A stretch of DNA of 35,678 nucleotides from Streptomyces ureilyticus (GCF_011045025.1 NZ_JAAKZX010000092.1:1-35678), one strand, 5' to 3'. Shown: positions 15,245-23,734, counted from the first letter of the stretch. The notes: generated by a model not told the origin, from the sequence alone. Numbers and translations: made by a program.

Positions 15245-16410
15245 GACCGATCTCCAGCCAGATCTGGTTCCGGGCGAAGTCGTGCAGGGGGAGGTTGCGC
15301 AGGCCGGTGTCGTGGGCGTTGCGGATGCGGTCCTTGCAGCGGGCACGCTGGCGGTGGCTCAGTTCGAGCCCGGCGATCGCCTTGCCGGGGGTGTTGGCAG
15401 CAAGCAGGTGATGCGCATGCCGTCGGCGTCGGTGAAGCGGAGTTGGGCGCCGGAGTGTGGACGTTCCTCGCGGACGATCAGGCGCATCCGCTTCGGCAAC
15501 CCGTCAGGCAGTCCCGGCGAGTTCGGTGACCCAGGCGCCGTCGCGGATCTGGCAGTCCGGATCGACGGCGGGTGTCCAGGCCGATGTCACGATCTTCAGT
15601 ACGGCGTGTTGGGTGGTGTCGGTGATGGTCCTGCCGGCCGAGTAGGACAGCCACCGGCCGCGTGCGGTGAGCCAGTCGAGGAACTCGTTGGTGCCGCCGC
15701 CGGAGTCGGTGCGGATCAGGGTGCGGTGCCCGCGCCGGTAGGTCTTGGGGAGGTGAGCCAGGGCCAGTTCGGTGGCGGTGATGCGGTCGGCGGCGGTGTT
15801 GCTGCCCCCCTTCCCCGCCCTGAGCGCAGACGACCGGCTCACCGGCACCGCCCGCCTCGTGGTCGGCGAAACCCCATGATCGGATGGTGGCCGAATGTCC
15901 GCTTCTAGGTCGCGGTGACATCCTGCTTGTCGGAGTGCGCGATCACCAGCACCCGTCCAGGTCCACGGTCACCTGTCCGCTCGCGGACCTGGGAGCGGCC
16001 CGGCGGATCGCGGTCAGCGCCCGCTTCCCGCCCGTGTCGATGAGGCGGGAGCCCGTCGGGTCGGAGGCCACCGGCCCGAACACCGCTGGCTCGGCCCGCA
16101 GCATTGCAGCGTCGGCCAGGCAGTCCCCACCCAGCGCGACCGCGAGCGCCACATCGAGCAGGATCTTGTCCGGATCATGCACCGCTCGCTGCTTGCGGCA
16201 CGGCGTCAACGCCGCCGATATCGCCGTATCCAGGCCGCTTTTGCGGACCGTGTCCACCAACAACACGGCCCCGGCCTGCGAGATCGCTCCGCGGCCACCG
16301 TCCTCGACGCGGACGCGCGGGTAGGACCCGAGACTCTTCTTCACCTGAGGAGTGCGGCTTTCCTGACGACGGCATGACCTTAGACAAGTCGCATCGTCCC
16401 AGGTCAGAGG
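15245..16410 (-). pseudogene. Degenerate, 3'-truncated second IS1380-family element and transposase
   Basis: It is homologous to the intact IS1380 copy in the same orientation. The start corresponds to GTG 16342-16344 (SYPRVRVEDGGRGAISQAGAVLLVDTVRKSGLDTAISAAL). Similarity runs down to about 15249, where GATCTCCAGCCAGATCTGGTT matches the intact copy near 6130. The last 75 or so residues and the left terminus are missing. The frame is interrupted: the first catalytic region VDLDGCW is followed by a stop near 15943, the middle resumes in a shifted frame (HRTLIRTDSGGGTNEF), and further indels and small deletions follow. The right terminus GGTCAGAGG is conserved. The sequence differs clearly from the intact copy, so it is an older relative, not a recent duplicate. 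Confidence 0.85.
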
Positions 16411-16616
16411 TACTACTCGTCTATTCGAACACTCACGGTCACGAAAGCGCGAGGTTAGCCAAACCGGCGATCGTCGCGACCATTGAGGAGTTCGCAGCGG
16501 CTGCGCTTGGCGGTGGAGCTGTGCGGATGCGGTGAACTTCCATGCCAACGCTCAACTGAGTTAGCTCTGTTGTGCCGCCCAGCGGCTGGCGACTCGTTCA
16601 AATCTTCAGGGGAAAA

Positions 16617-16781
16617 ATGGCTCGCCCTCCTGCGCTCAAACTCGCCGAGGTCCTGGCGGAAATCCTAATGAGCCCGTCAGCGTTCTACCGCTTGCGCGCT
16701 CGCGGTCAAGCGCCCCGAATGATCAAACTTCCGAATGGTGAACTCCGCTGCCGCCGCGTCGATCTAGACGCGTGGTGGTAA
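16617..16781 (+). CDS. Excisionase-like MerR-type helix-turn-helix protein
   Basis: The 54-residue protein (MARPPALKLAEVLAEILMSPSAFYRLRARGQAPRMI then LPNGELRCRRVDLDAWW) has the winged-helix 'S.sTfYRLRarGqaPr.iKLPNGelR.Rr.DLdaW' pattern. This is typical of the small DNA-binding proteins encoded just upstream of actinobacterial tyrosine integrases. The ATG at 16617 follows AGGGG by 4-5 nt; a longer frame from 16572 is less likely. It ends 23 bp before the integrase start, so the two are probably co-transcribed. It should direct excision or regulate the integrase. The 205 bp before it (16411-16616) contain no recognisable gene. Confidence 0.75.
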   Translation: MARPPALKLAEVLAEILMSPSAFYRLRARGQAPRMIKLPNGELRCRRVDLDAWW

Positions 16782-16804
16782 GCGTGTGAGAGGGATACGC
16801 CTGA

Positions 16805-18195
16805 ATGGCGATGAGTTACAGAGTTCGTTTTTGGGACACACGTGAGCGGCCCGACCGTCGCAAGGGGTTTGAGGTTCGATGGACGGTCAATGGGCGGGAG
16901 AAATCCGAGTCCTTTCTCACGAAGGGGCTTGCGGAGAGCCGACGTTCCAAACTCGTGACTGCCGCGCGCGACGGCGAGCCGTTCGACACAAGGACGGGCC
17001 TGCCGGCCTCCGAGCTCCGGGCCCTGAAACAGCGCACCACCTGGTATGTCCTGGCGCAGGAGTACATCGAGCAGCGTTGGGACCGTACGCCGGGAAACAC
17101 ACGTCGAACGCTTGCCGACGCTCTCGCGACCATCACTCCAGCCTTCGTCGAGCCAGAGCACATGTCCCGGACACCTCGTGAACTGCGGAGGGCACTGTAT
17201 TATGGGCTTTCAACAAAAAAGCCTGGAGGGAGGATCCGCCCGAGGAGTGGCAGGCAGCACTGGATTGGCTGCAGCGCCATTCGCTGCCCGTGAGCGAGTT
17301 GGCGGAGCCCGATGTTCTGCGCCGGGGACTCGACGCTCTGTGCCGCAAGGTCGATGGGGCAGCAGCTGCAGCGAAGACCGTGAAGCGCAAGAAAGCTGCC
17401 GTCAATGAGGTGTTCGGGGTCGCGGTGGAACGTGGGTACTTCGCCCAGAACCCGCTGAGCGGCTTGCGGTGGTCTGCGCCGGAAGTTGCCGACGAAGTCG
17501 ATCCGGACTGCGTGCCTAATCCGGCGCAGGTGGGCCGCCTGCTTGCTGCGGTCAGGGCGCTGCCCGGTCGAGGCCCACACCTGTACGCCTTTTTCGGGTG
17601 TATATACTACGCCGCGATGCGTCCTGCTGAGGTTATTCACTTGCAGAAGTCTCAGTGCCGACTGCCAGCGAGCGGATGGGGGCTCCTCAACCTGAAGGGC
17701 GGGGTGGTCATGGCGGGGAAGGAGTGGACGAATGACGGTGCCGTTCACGAGGTCCACTCACTGAAGCGACGGGCGGCCAAGGCGACGAGGCCCGTGCCCA
17801 TCCCGCCAGTGCTGGTGCGCATGCTGCGCGAGCACATAGAGAGTTTCGGTGTCGCGCCCGATGGACGTCTGTTCCGCAACGCAGCGGGAAACTACGTCGA
17901 TCCTTCCGCGTACGGCATCACATGGGGACGTGCGCGTGAGGCCGCACTGACTCCCGATGAACACGCCCTTGAGCTTGCGAAACGCCCCTACGACCTGCGC
18001 CATGCAGGAATCTCATTCTGGCTTGCCTCCGGTGTCGACCCGGCAGAGTGTGCGCGCCGCGCCGGACAAAGCATCCAGGTTCTCTTCCGCTACTACGCCA
18101 AGTTTCTGGCCGAGGCGCGGAACCATGCCAACAGCCTGATCGAGGAGTCGATGCGAAGGTGGGAGGGGCAGGACGGCGGCGCAGAGGACGCGTGA
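16805..18195 (+). pseudogene. Tyrosine-type integrase split by a -1 frameshift
   Basis: The N-terminal half (16805 to about 17202; SYRVRFWDTRERPDRRKGFEVRW ...) and the C-terminal half (about 17203-18195) lie in different frames. The expected 'RAL..WAFN' segment is split: RALY is in the first frame and WAFNKKAWREDPPEEW in the second, so one base is probably missing near 17200. The C-terminal half carries catalytic-domain motifs: YYAAMRPAEV (first Arg), RPYDLRHAGISFWLASGV (box II Arg-His) and RYYAKF (nucleophile Tyr). In the box before the Tyr, RAGQSIQVL has Gln where related integrases have His. A slippery A_AAA_AAG lies just downstream of the shift. A ribosome binding site, GAGAGGGA, precedes the ATG. 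Original length would be about 460 residues. Confidence 0.8.
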
Positions 18196-18196
18196 G

Positions 18197-18212
18197 CCGG
18201 GCCTTGGCCCGG
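18197..18212 (+). terminator. Hairpin just after the integrase stop
   Basis: CCGGGCC-TT-GGCCCGG is a perfect 7-bp stem with a 2-nt loop, beginning 1 nt after the integrase TGA. It probably ends the excisionase-integrase transcript. Confidence 0.5.
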
Positions 18213-18266
18213 AAATGCCCCGGAACAGCTGGTCAGAGATGGGATAGCAGTGGGACATTGGTTCCG

Positions 18267-18612
18267 ATGACCGATGCAGATGTCGAGGCCACCGCAGCGA
18301 TCACACGCATGATCGAAGCGTTGCAAGAACAGCTGGTCACCATCGATGAACTGCGGGCCCGGATGCCCGACCCGCGGGCCCGGGAGAGCAACCTGCGCGG
18401 CCAACTCGACGCGCTGGAAGCCCAGCTCGCCGACCGCGACGCCTACCTCAAGCTCGCTGACGACCTCGAAGGCTTCCTCGCCCAGCTCCGCGAGAACGCT
18501 GGGACAGCCGAGGTCCCCGAGCGCCAGCGCGTCCTGCGGCTCCTCGTCAAGGACGTCCTCGTGGGCCCCGATAAGATCATCATCCGGCACCGCATACCCG
18601 TGCGTGAGCGCT
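18267..18612 (+). pseudogene. C-terminal fragment of a large serine recombinase
   Basis: The frame from ATG 18267 reads as a coiled coil (MIEALQEQLVTIDELRARMPDPRARESNLRGQLDALEAQLADRDAYLKLADDLEGFLAQLRENAG) and then VPERQRVLRLLVKDVLVGPDKIIIRHRIP. This is the characteristic C-terminal end of actinobacterial recombinase-family proteins, including the 'RLLVK.VLVG...I.IRHsIP' motif. The catalytic N-terminal and zinc-ribbon parts are absent. The 3' side runs into a transposase on the opposite strand about 30 bp on. It is probably the remnant of another mobile element, truncated by insertion or deletion. The frame stays open far beyond 18612, but only as the antisense of the transposase. Confidence 0.6.
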
Positions 18613-18641
18613 GGCCTTGCCGGAAACCTCATCCGGCCTGG

Positions 18642-19740
18642 TCACGCAGCATGCTGGTACTCGTGAAGGAGGCCGCCGAGTCGGTCGGTTCGATGTATGT
18701 CGAGGCGGGCGTTTTCGTCCGGATCGGTGATCGGTTCGGGGAGCGGGTGCAGCGGGCAGGTGTTCGCGATGCCCTGGTGCGGCCGGTGCGCGTTGTAGAA
18801 CTGCTCGAACTCCCGCAGTGCGTGGAGGAGATGCCGCTGGTTCCAGATCAGGGTGCGGTCCAGCGGTTCACGGCGGCAGGTCTGCACCCATCTCTCCATG
18901 ATGGAGTTCATGCGGGGGATCCGGATGCCACTGAGCACGGCCTCGATCCCCGCGTCGGCGAGGATCGTGTCGAACAGTTCGTGGAACTTCCCGTCCCGGT
19001 CCCGGATCACTTAGCGGGTCTGGCAGCAGGCGTCCTGGAGATCCATGACGAGGTTCCTGGCGGCCTGCGCCGCCCAGGAGGCGGTCGGGTGCGCCGTCGC
19101 GCCCAGGACGCGGATGCGCCGGCCGGCGTGCCCGATCACCGCGAACACGTACAGCCGCGTCCCGGACAGAGTGATGGTCTCGAAGAAGTCACACGCCAGC
19201 AGGGCATCGGCCTGGGAGCGCAGGAAGTCCGCCCAGGTACTGGACGTCCGCTCGGGTGCCGGCGGGATCCCGGCATCCTTCAGGATCTCCCACACGGTGG
19301 AGGCGGCCACCTGCACACCCAGGACGAGCAACTCACCGTGGATGCGCCGATATCCCCACCCGGGATTCTCCCTCGCCAGGCGCAGGATGAGAGCGCGGAT
19401 CGAGCGCACCGTGCGCGGCCGTCCCGAACGTTTCGGACGGGAACGGGCCGCATGGCGGCGCGCGAGAAGATCACGGTGCCGGCGCATCACCGTGTCCGGC
19501 CGCACCAGCAGCCGCACCCCGCGCAGCACCTCCGTCGGCAACCGGCGCAGCAATGCTGCCAGGAACGCGCGATCGCCCGGGGCGAACCGCACTCTCCGGC
19601 CGTCGGGTTGGCGCTCCAGTACCCCGATTCTGATGGCGAAGAGCGAGGATCTCGGCGTCCTTGCCATGGTCGCTCATCGGCAGTAGGCGCAGCAGGGCGA
19701 ACACGTTCGCCACACCCAGATAGGCCAGTCGCAGCAGCAC
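18642..19740 (-). pseudogene. Integrase-core (rve, DDE) transposase broken by a frameshift and a nonsense codon
   Basis: The gene starts at 19740 (MLLRLAYLGVANVFALLRLLP). An extra base at about 19626-19633 shifts the frame between ILALRHQ and VLERQPDG, and the sequence continues through a helix-turn-helix region (PKRSGRPRTVRSIRALILRLARENPGWGYRRIHGEL) and the rve core. The DDE residues are probably the Asp in ALLACDFFETITL, the Asp in IRDRDGKF or a nearby acid, and the Glu in MNSIMERWVQTCRRE. At 19011-19013 the in-frame codon is TAA where relatives have Tyr (R-Y-LIRDRDGKF), cutting the core in two. The stop is at 18642. A GCCGGA-TCCGGC hairpin (18619-18637) lies just after it. The other 300 bp, 19741-20040, hold only a promoter. 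Confidence 0.85.
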
Positions 19741-20005
19741 GACCGGCCATCATGCCGGGGCGACCACCAGGTGCCCAGAGCACCCGCCCAAACGCCCGCG
19801 CTCGACACCACCCGTACACCAGCCCCCACCGGGACGGATAAGTTTTTCGGCAGGCGCAAGGTAAGCAGCTCTGTAAGTGCGCACCCCATCTCGACGATCG
19901 ACCGGCTGTGTGCTCGGGTCTGACCCAAGCATCAAGGAAGGCTGAGATCTGACATCGGACCGCATCCGGAGGTCGAGTCTGGCGCACGCACTCTGCGGCC
20001 TCCAC

Positions 20006-20034
20006 TGGACTTCCGAATACGTTCCGAATACTAT
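20006..20034 (+). promoter_or_regulatory. Promoter and 11-bp-spaced direct repeats for the toxin-antitoxin operon
   Basis: TGGACT (20006-20011), a 17-bp spacer and TACTAT (20029-20034) form a promoter whose predicted start is at or next to the ATG at 20041, implying a leaderless mRNA; there is no ribosome binding site. TTCCGAATAC occurs twice (20011-20020 and 20022-20031), offset by 11 bp and overlapping both boxes, as expected for a site where the antitoxin represses its own operon. Confidence 0.5.
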
Positions 20035-20040
20035 GGATCC

Positions 20041-20505
20041 ATGACCATCGCAGCAGGCCTCCCCGTGGCGACTCGGCGCTCTTCGGACCTGAGCAAGCAC
20101 TCCGCAGAGGTCTTCGCCGAGGCCGAGGACCACCCCGTGACGGTGACCCGGCGCGACGGCGAGGCTCTGGTCCTGATGTCGCAGCGCGAGGCCGAGGGTC
20201 GTGCCCGCTTGCTGAACTTTGCCGCGCAGCTCATCACCGTCACCCTCGACGACCGCGGCTCGCTCGCCGAGCGGATGTCCAAGGCCTTCCCTTGGATGCT
20301 CGCGCTGTCGCCGGCCGACCGGGAGCCCTGCGCGCAGGACCTCGTCGATGCGGCGCGCGCGTCGTTCGCCACCGACCAGCCGCACCTCGCGATCGCAGAG
20401 CTGACCTCCTGGAAGGAGACGGCCACGGCCGTCGCGGCCGGGCTCAGCAGCGGCAGCGCCGGTCTGGAGTGGTTCGACGACGATGAGACCGTGGAGCGTC
20501 CGTAG
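20041..20505 (+). CDS. Phd/YefM-type antitoxin
   Basis: The first 55 or so residues of this 154-residue protein (VATRRSSDLSKHSAEVFAEAEDHPVTVTRRDGEALVLMSQREAE) match the Phd/YefM 'prevent-host-death' fold, which dimerises, binds operator DNA and neutralises the partner toxin. The protein is longer than typical antitoxins of the family (80-90 residues). Its acidic C-terminal extension (DQPHLAIAELTSWKETATAVAAGLSSGS ... WFDDDETVERP) presumably wraps the toxin. The ATG is the first codon of a predicted leaderless transcript. The toxin gene overlaps its 3' end by 23 nt. Confidence 0.82.
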   Translation: MTIAAGLPVATRRSSDLSKHSAEVFAEAEDHPVTVTRRDGEALVLMSQREAEGRARLLNFAAQLITVTLDDRGSLAERMSKAFPWMLALSPADREPCAQDLVDAARASFATDQPHLAIAELTSWKETATAVAAGLSSGSAGLEWFDDDETVERP

Positions 20506-20857
20506 CCGTGCGGCCGCCAGGAAGGGCGAGCTGGTTCCTCGCCCTCCGAAGAAGATCGAGTACGAGATCCGCTTCGCCACAGCCGACGCGCAGAAGGGAT
20601 GGCGCGACCTCGTCGCGACGATCCGCAACCCCATGACGGAGACCTGGGACTTCCTCACGCGGACGCCACTGTCCACGACGCCGACGAACTATCGGCTCAA
20701 GGGTGAGCTCGGCGTCATCAAGCGTGGCGGCGCGACCCATGAGCGGTGGCAGCACAAACCGACTGCGAAGGGCACCGCGCGCATCTGGTTCTACGTCCAC
20801 GAGCGCACGGTCTTCCTGGAGCAGGTGCACACGAGCCACCCGAACGAGACGAAGTAG
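20483..20857 (+). CDS. RelE/ParE-superfamily toxin
   Basis: This 124-residue basic protein overlaps the antitoxin gene, the classic type II arrangement. KIEYEIRFATADAQKGWRDLVATIRNPMTETWDFLTRTPLSTTPTNYRLKGELG, then WQHKPTAKGTARIWFYVHERTVFLEQVHTSHPNETK, follows the RelE-like pattern: an N-terminal helix hairpin, 'YRLKG' strand, basic patch and a terminal 'V.l..vhtgHP.eT.' strand. Members typically cleave ribosome-bound mRNA; that activity is inferred. The ATG at 20483 has no good ribosome binding site, so translation is probably coupled to the antitoxin. The context is a defence region with CBASS downstream. Confidence 0.8.
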   Translation: MRPWSVRSRAAARKGELVPRPPKKIEYEIRFATADAQKGWRDLVATIRNPMTETWDFLTRTPLSTTPTNYRLKGELGVIKRGGATHERWQHKPTAKGTARIWFYVHERTVFLEQVHTSHPNETK

Positions 20858-20960
20858 GCGCGCTTCGCAGCCTCGCACATCGTCGGTGAGCGCGCATCCG
20901 ATGGGGATGATCGCTGTGTGTGCCGCGACCGGGGACTTTGAGCGCGAACGCGAGAGGAGC

Positions 20961-21721
20961 GTGACCGCACCCCGCGCCGCCGGTGCCGAGTACCGCTCCC
21001 ACGGCCCGCAGCCGTCCGGTGTGGCGCTCCGCGTCCACGAGGTGCACTGGCCTGAGAGCCTGCCCAGCGCAGGATGGCGACGAGCCGGTCGACTTGCGAC
21101 TGTGGCAGAGGAGACGCGCCGTCGGCCTTGGCGGCTCCCGCCTTCCGGAGGTCCTCGAGTACGACCGGAGAGGCCGGGTGGCGCGGTCATCGTGTTCGCG
21201 AGGCGCTCTGGTTGTCGGCGGGCTCTACGCTCACGGTCGTGCGTGCCGAGTGTCGAACCGACCGTGGTATATCGCTGCTGTTCTCGGATGTGTCGCCTGC
21301 TGCAGCTGATGAACCCAACAGTTGCCTCCTTCCTCAAGTACGAGCCGCTCTCGACTCGTCAGCCGAACGCGTCGGTTTCGCCCAGGACGACTGGTCTTCG
21401 CCTGCCCGCAGCAGCGCTGCCATGCCCACCCATGACTGAGGAAGCCGGTGCCAAGCGCGGAAGCTCGGCCTGCGCGGCGAGGAGGAGGAGCTGAAGGCCG
21501 AGGCCTTCGAGCCGGGAGGACGCCATCGCCACAGCCTCCTGCGCGAATGGACAACGAGCCTCGCTCTCGCCCGGGCCTGGAGCCGGGACCCTCGCGGGGC
21601 CGCCGCGGAGACAGAGGGCGAGCGGCTCCGCGGCATCGTGTCCACCGCTTTCCTCTACCTGCGCGAAGCAGGAAAGGACCGCAGGGCGGGCCGGATCGAG
21701 CGCGGCCTGAACGGGAGGTAG
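20961..21721 (+). pseudogene. Unidentified decayed coding region
   Basis: No intact frame exists here, but codon-like GC3 segments follow one another in shifting frames. They are: from GTG 20961 (TAPRAAGAEYRSHGPQPSG then VALRVHEVHWPESLPS); a +1 shift near 21070 (DGDEPVDLRLWQRRRAVG then GSRLPEVLEYDRRGRVAR); another near 21190 (EALWLSAGSTLTVVRAECRTDRG); a TGA at 21437-21439; then 21440-21721 (LREWTTSLALARAWSRDPRG, and TAFLYLREAGKDRRAGRIERGLNGR). I recognise no family. It may be a lost gene of the neighbouring defence cluster or simply noise in a GC-rich region. Confidence 0.35.
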
Positions 21722-21767
21722 CTCAAGTCGGTCGGAGTGTCAGTGGTCGCCGCCATACTCAGAAGAC

Positions 21768-22424
21768 GTGCAACTGACTTTCAGGCGCATGTCCAGGAGT
21801 CCTCGACCGAGTAGGAACGAATTGACACCCGAGAGCGACGCGGTGCCTGACCGCGACCCGTACCTTCTGGCGCAGATGCGAGAGGCTTTCGGGCGCGTGG
21901 TCTACAGCCACAAGACCCATGAGAAGCAGGCGGACATCTGCTTCACCAAGCACCGGTGGCAGCAGGGCGTCCTCATTGCTCTCACCGCGATCGGCTCGGG
22001 CACCTTCCTCGCCGCGGTGGTCGGCCTGCTCGGCAACGCAGTGCTGACGAGCCTCGCGACCTCTTCTATCGCGCTCCTGGTCAGCTGGATGAGCCTTGGG
22101 ACGAAGACCTTCAAGTTCGAGGAGGAGTCCGAGGCCCACCGCGGCATCGCCTCTCGGCTGTGGGACGTCCGGGAGTCCTACATCTCCCTCATCGCCGACC
22201 TGATGTCCGGCACCGTCTCCAACGCGGAGGGCCGAGAGCGGCGGGACGAGCTGCAGCAGGCCGCGCGCGACGCCTACGCCGACGCGCCCAGGACGAGCAG
22301 CAGGGCGTTCGCGCACGCCCAGGGCGGGCTGCAGAACAACGAGGAGATGACGTTCACCTCGCGCGAGATCGACATCTTCCTCCCGGAGGCGCTCCGGCTC
22401 GGTGAAGGCGAGGCATCACGATGA
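21768..22424 (+). CDS. SLATT-domain two-transmembrane effector (CBASS)
   Basis: The protein has up to 218 residues. The segment ending EAFGRVVYSHKTHEKQADICFTKHRW precedes two hydrophobic helices, about 67-88 (GVLIALTAIGSGTFLAAVVGLL) and 91-111 (AVLTSLATSSIALLVSWMSLG). A long cytoplasmic helical tail rich in E, R and A follows (KFEEESEAHRGIASRLWDVRESYISLIADLMSGT). This is the SLATT (SMODS- and SLOG-associated 2TM) architecture, a predicted pore-forming effector activated by a nucleotide second messenger. Its stop overlaps the CD-NTase ATG by 4 nt (ATGA), so the two are translationally coupled. The start is uncertain: GTG 21768, ATG 21789, TTG 21822 (with AGGAA upstream) or GTG 21843 are all possible. 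Confidence 0.85.
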   Translation: MQLTFRRMSRSPRPSRNELTPESDAVPDRDPYLLAQMREAFGRVVYSHKTHEKQADICFTKHRWQQGVLIALTAIGSGTFLAAVVGLLGNAVLTSLATSSIALLVSWMSLGTKTFKFEEESEAHRGIASRLWDVRESYISLIADLMSGTVSNAEGRERRDELQQAARDAYADAPRTSSRAFAHAQGGLQNNEEMTFTSREIDIFLPEALRLGEGEASR

Positions 22425-23734
22425 AGACCTCAGAGATCTTCGAAACGCTGCTCAATAACCTGAAGGTCGGGGAGACGGCCACGACGGTCGCCTCACGGCG
22501 GGACGAGATCACGAAGGCGCTCAACAAGGACTTCCGCGACAAGGACGGCTGCACCGACTACAAGCTGATGGTCGGATCGTTCGGCCGGCACACCGCGATC
22601 AAGGGAGTGTCCGACCTCGACATGATCTTCATCCTGCCGCCCGGGATCCGGTCGAGCTACGACGGGGACACCGGCCCGCGGAGGATTCTCGAGAGGGTCC
22701 GCGACGACCTCAAGGCGCGGTACAAGAACACGGAGATCCGCGTCGACCAGTGCGTCGTCCGAGTGCGGTTCACGTCCAACGCCTTCAAGTTCGAGATCCA
22801 GCCGGCATTCGAGAACGCCGATGGCAGCTTCGACTACCCGGACACGAAGGCTGAGGGCTGGAAGGTCACCAAGCCGCGCGAGGAGATCGCCGCGACCAAG
22901 GAGTGCAACGACCGCACCTCGACGAATATGCGCCACCTGGCCCGGATGGCACGGGCATGGAAGAACGCGAACGGCGTGAACATGGGCGGCCTGCTCATCG
23001 ACACCCTCGTCTACAACTTCTTCGACCAGACCGACGACTACGACGCAGCGGGCACGGGCTCGTTCGACCTCATGGCCCGCGACTTCTTCGAATTCCTCAA
23101 GGATCAGTCAGAGCAGGAGTACTACCTGGCGCTGGGCAGCCGGCAGCGGGTCCACGTCAAGGCGCAGTTCCAGCCGAAGGCGAAGAAGGCGTACAACCGA
23201 TGCCTCGAGGCGATCGCGGACGAAGGCAAGACGTCCGCCAACAAGAAGTGGCGCGAGGTCTTCGGCACGTCGGTGCCGCTGGCGAAGAGCGCGAGCGAGT
23301 CGTCCCGGTCGTTCAGGGACACCGAGGAGTTCATCGAGGACGAGTTCCCGGTCGACGTGTCCGAGACTGTGTCCATCGATTGCGAGGTCACGCAGGCCGG
23401 ATGGCGTCCGACCTGGCTCCGCGTGATGCGTCGCGGCGGGATCCTGCTCAAGGCCGACAAGAGCTTGAGGTTCGTGGTCACCAGCTGCTCGGTCGGGGAG
23501 CCCTACACACTCAAGTGGAAGGTGCTCAATCGTGGTCCGGAAGCCGAGCGGCGGGACAAAATCCGCGGCCAGATCGTCGACTCGAGCAAGCGGGGAGTCC
23601 GCATCGAGCACTCGGACTTCAAGGGCGAGCACGTCGTCGAGTGCTACGTCGTCAAGGACGGGGTCGTCGTCGCTCGGGACCGGATCGACGTGCCGGTCAG
23701 CAACACGAGCGTAAAGACGGCGAACGTCTTGTAG
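22421..23734 (+). CDS. CD-NTase (SMODS-type nucleotidyltransferase) with C-terminal AGS-C sensor domain (CBASS)
   Basis: Residues 1-300 of this 437-residue protein form a cGAS/DncV-like nucleotidyltransferase. The motif GSFGRHTAIKGVSDLDMIF has Gly52-Ser53 and the metal-binding Asp65 and Asp67; the third acidic residue is probably Glu125 in FKFEIQPAF. An OAS1-like helical region follows (NMRHLARMARAWKNANGVNMGGLLIDTLVYNFF). Residues 320-430 match the AGS-C domain (WLRVMRRGGILLKADKSLRFVV, then WKVLNRGPEAERRDKIRGQI, and GEHVVECYVVKDGVVVARDRI), described as a sensor fused to SMODS enzymes. On infection it should make a cyclic oligonucleotide that activates the SLATT effector. The operon ends at a strong terminator. 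Confidence 0.92.
   Translation: MKTSEIFETLLNNLKVGETATTVASRRDEITKALNKDFRDKDGCTDYKLMVGSFGRHTAIKGVSDLDMIFILPPGIRSSYDGDTGPRRILERVRDDLKARYKNTEIRVDQCVVRVRFTSNAFKFEIQPAFENADGSFDYPDTKAEGWKVTKPREEIAATKECNDRTSTNMRHLARMARAWKNANGVNMGGLLIDTLVYNFFDQTDDYDAAGTGSFDLMARDFFEFLKDQSEQEYYLALGSRQRVHVKAQFQPKAKKAYNRCLEAIADEGKTSANKKWREVFGTSVPLAKSASESSRSFRDTEEFIEDEFPVDVSETVSIDCEVTQAGWRPTWLRVMRRGGILLKADKSLRFVVTSCSVGEPYTLKWKVLNRGPEAERRDKIRGQIVDSSKRGVRIEHSDFKGEHVVECYVVKDGVVVARDRIDVPVSNTSVKTANVL

Noticed and set aside
16575..16616. tRNA 3' end with a T-arm-like GTTCAAATC
   Set aside because: No acceptor stem, D arm or anticodon arm can be drawn around it.
18048..19841. 597-codon frame on the plus strand
   Set aside because: Only 18267-18612 resembles a protein (serine recombinase tail); the rest is antisense of the broken transposase.
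19741..20005. Minus-strand frames upstream of the rve transposase
   Set aside because: No start signal or family resemblance; they are shifted-frame continuations of the transposase region.
21448..21777. 109-codon plus-strand frame before the SLATT gene
   Set aside because: Arg/Pro/Gly-rich translation; a neighbouring frame over the same DNA is far more protein-like.
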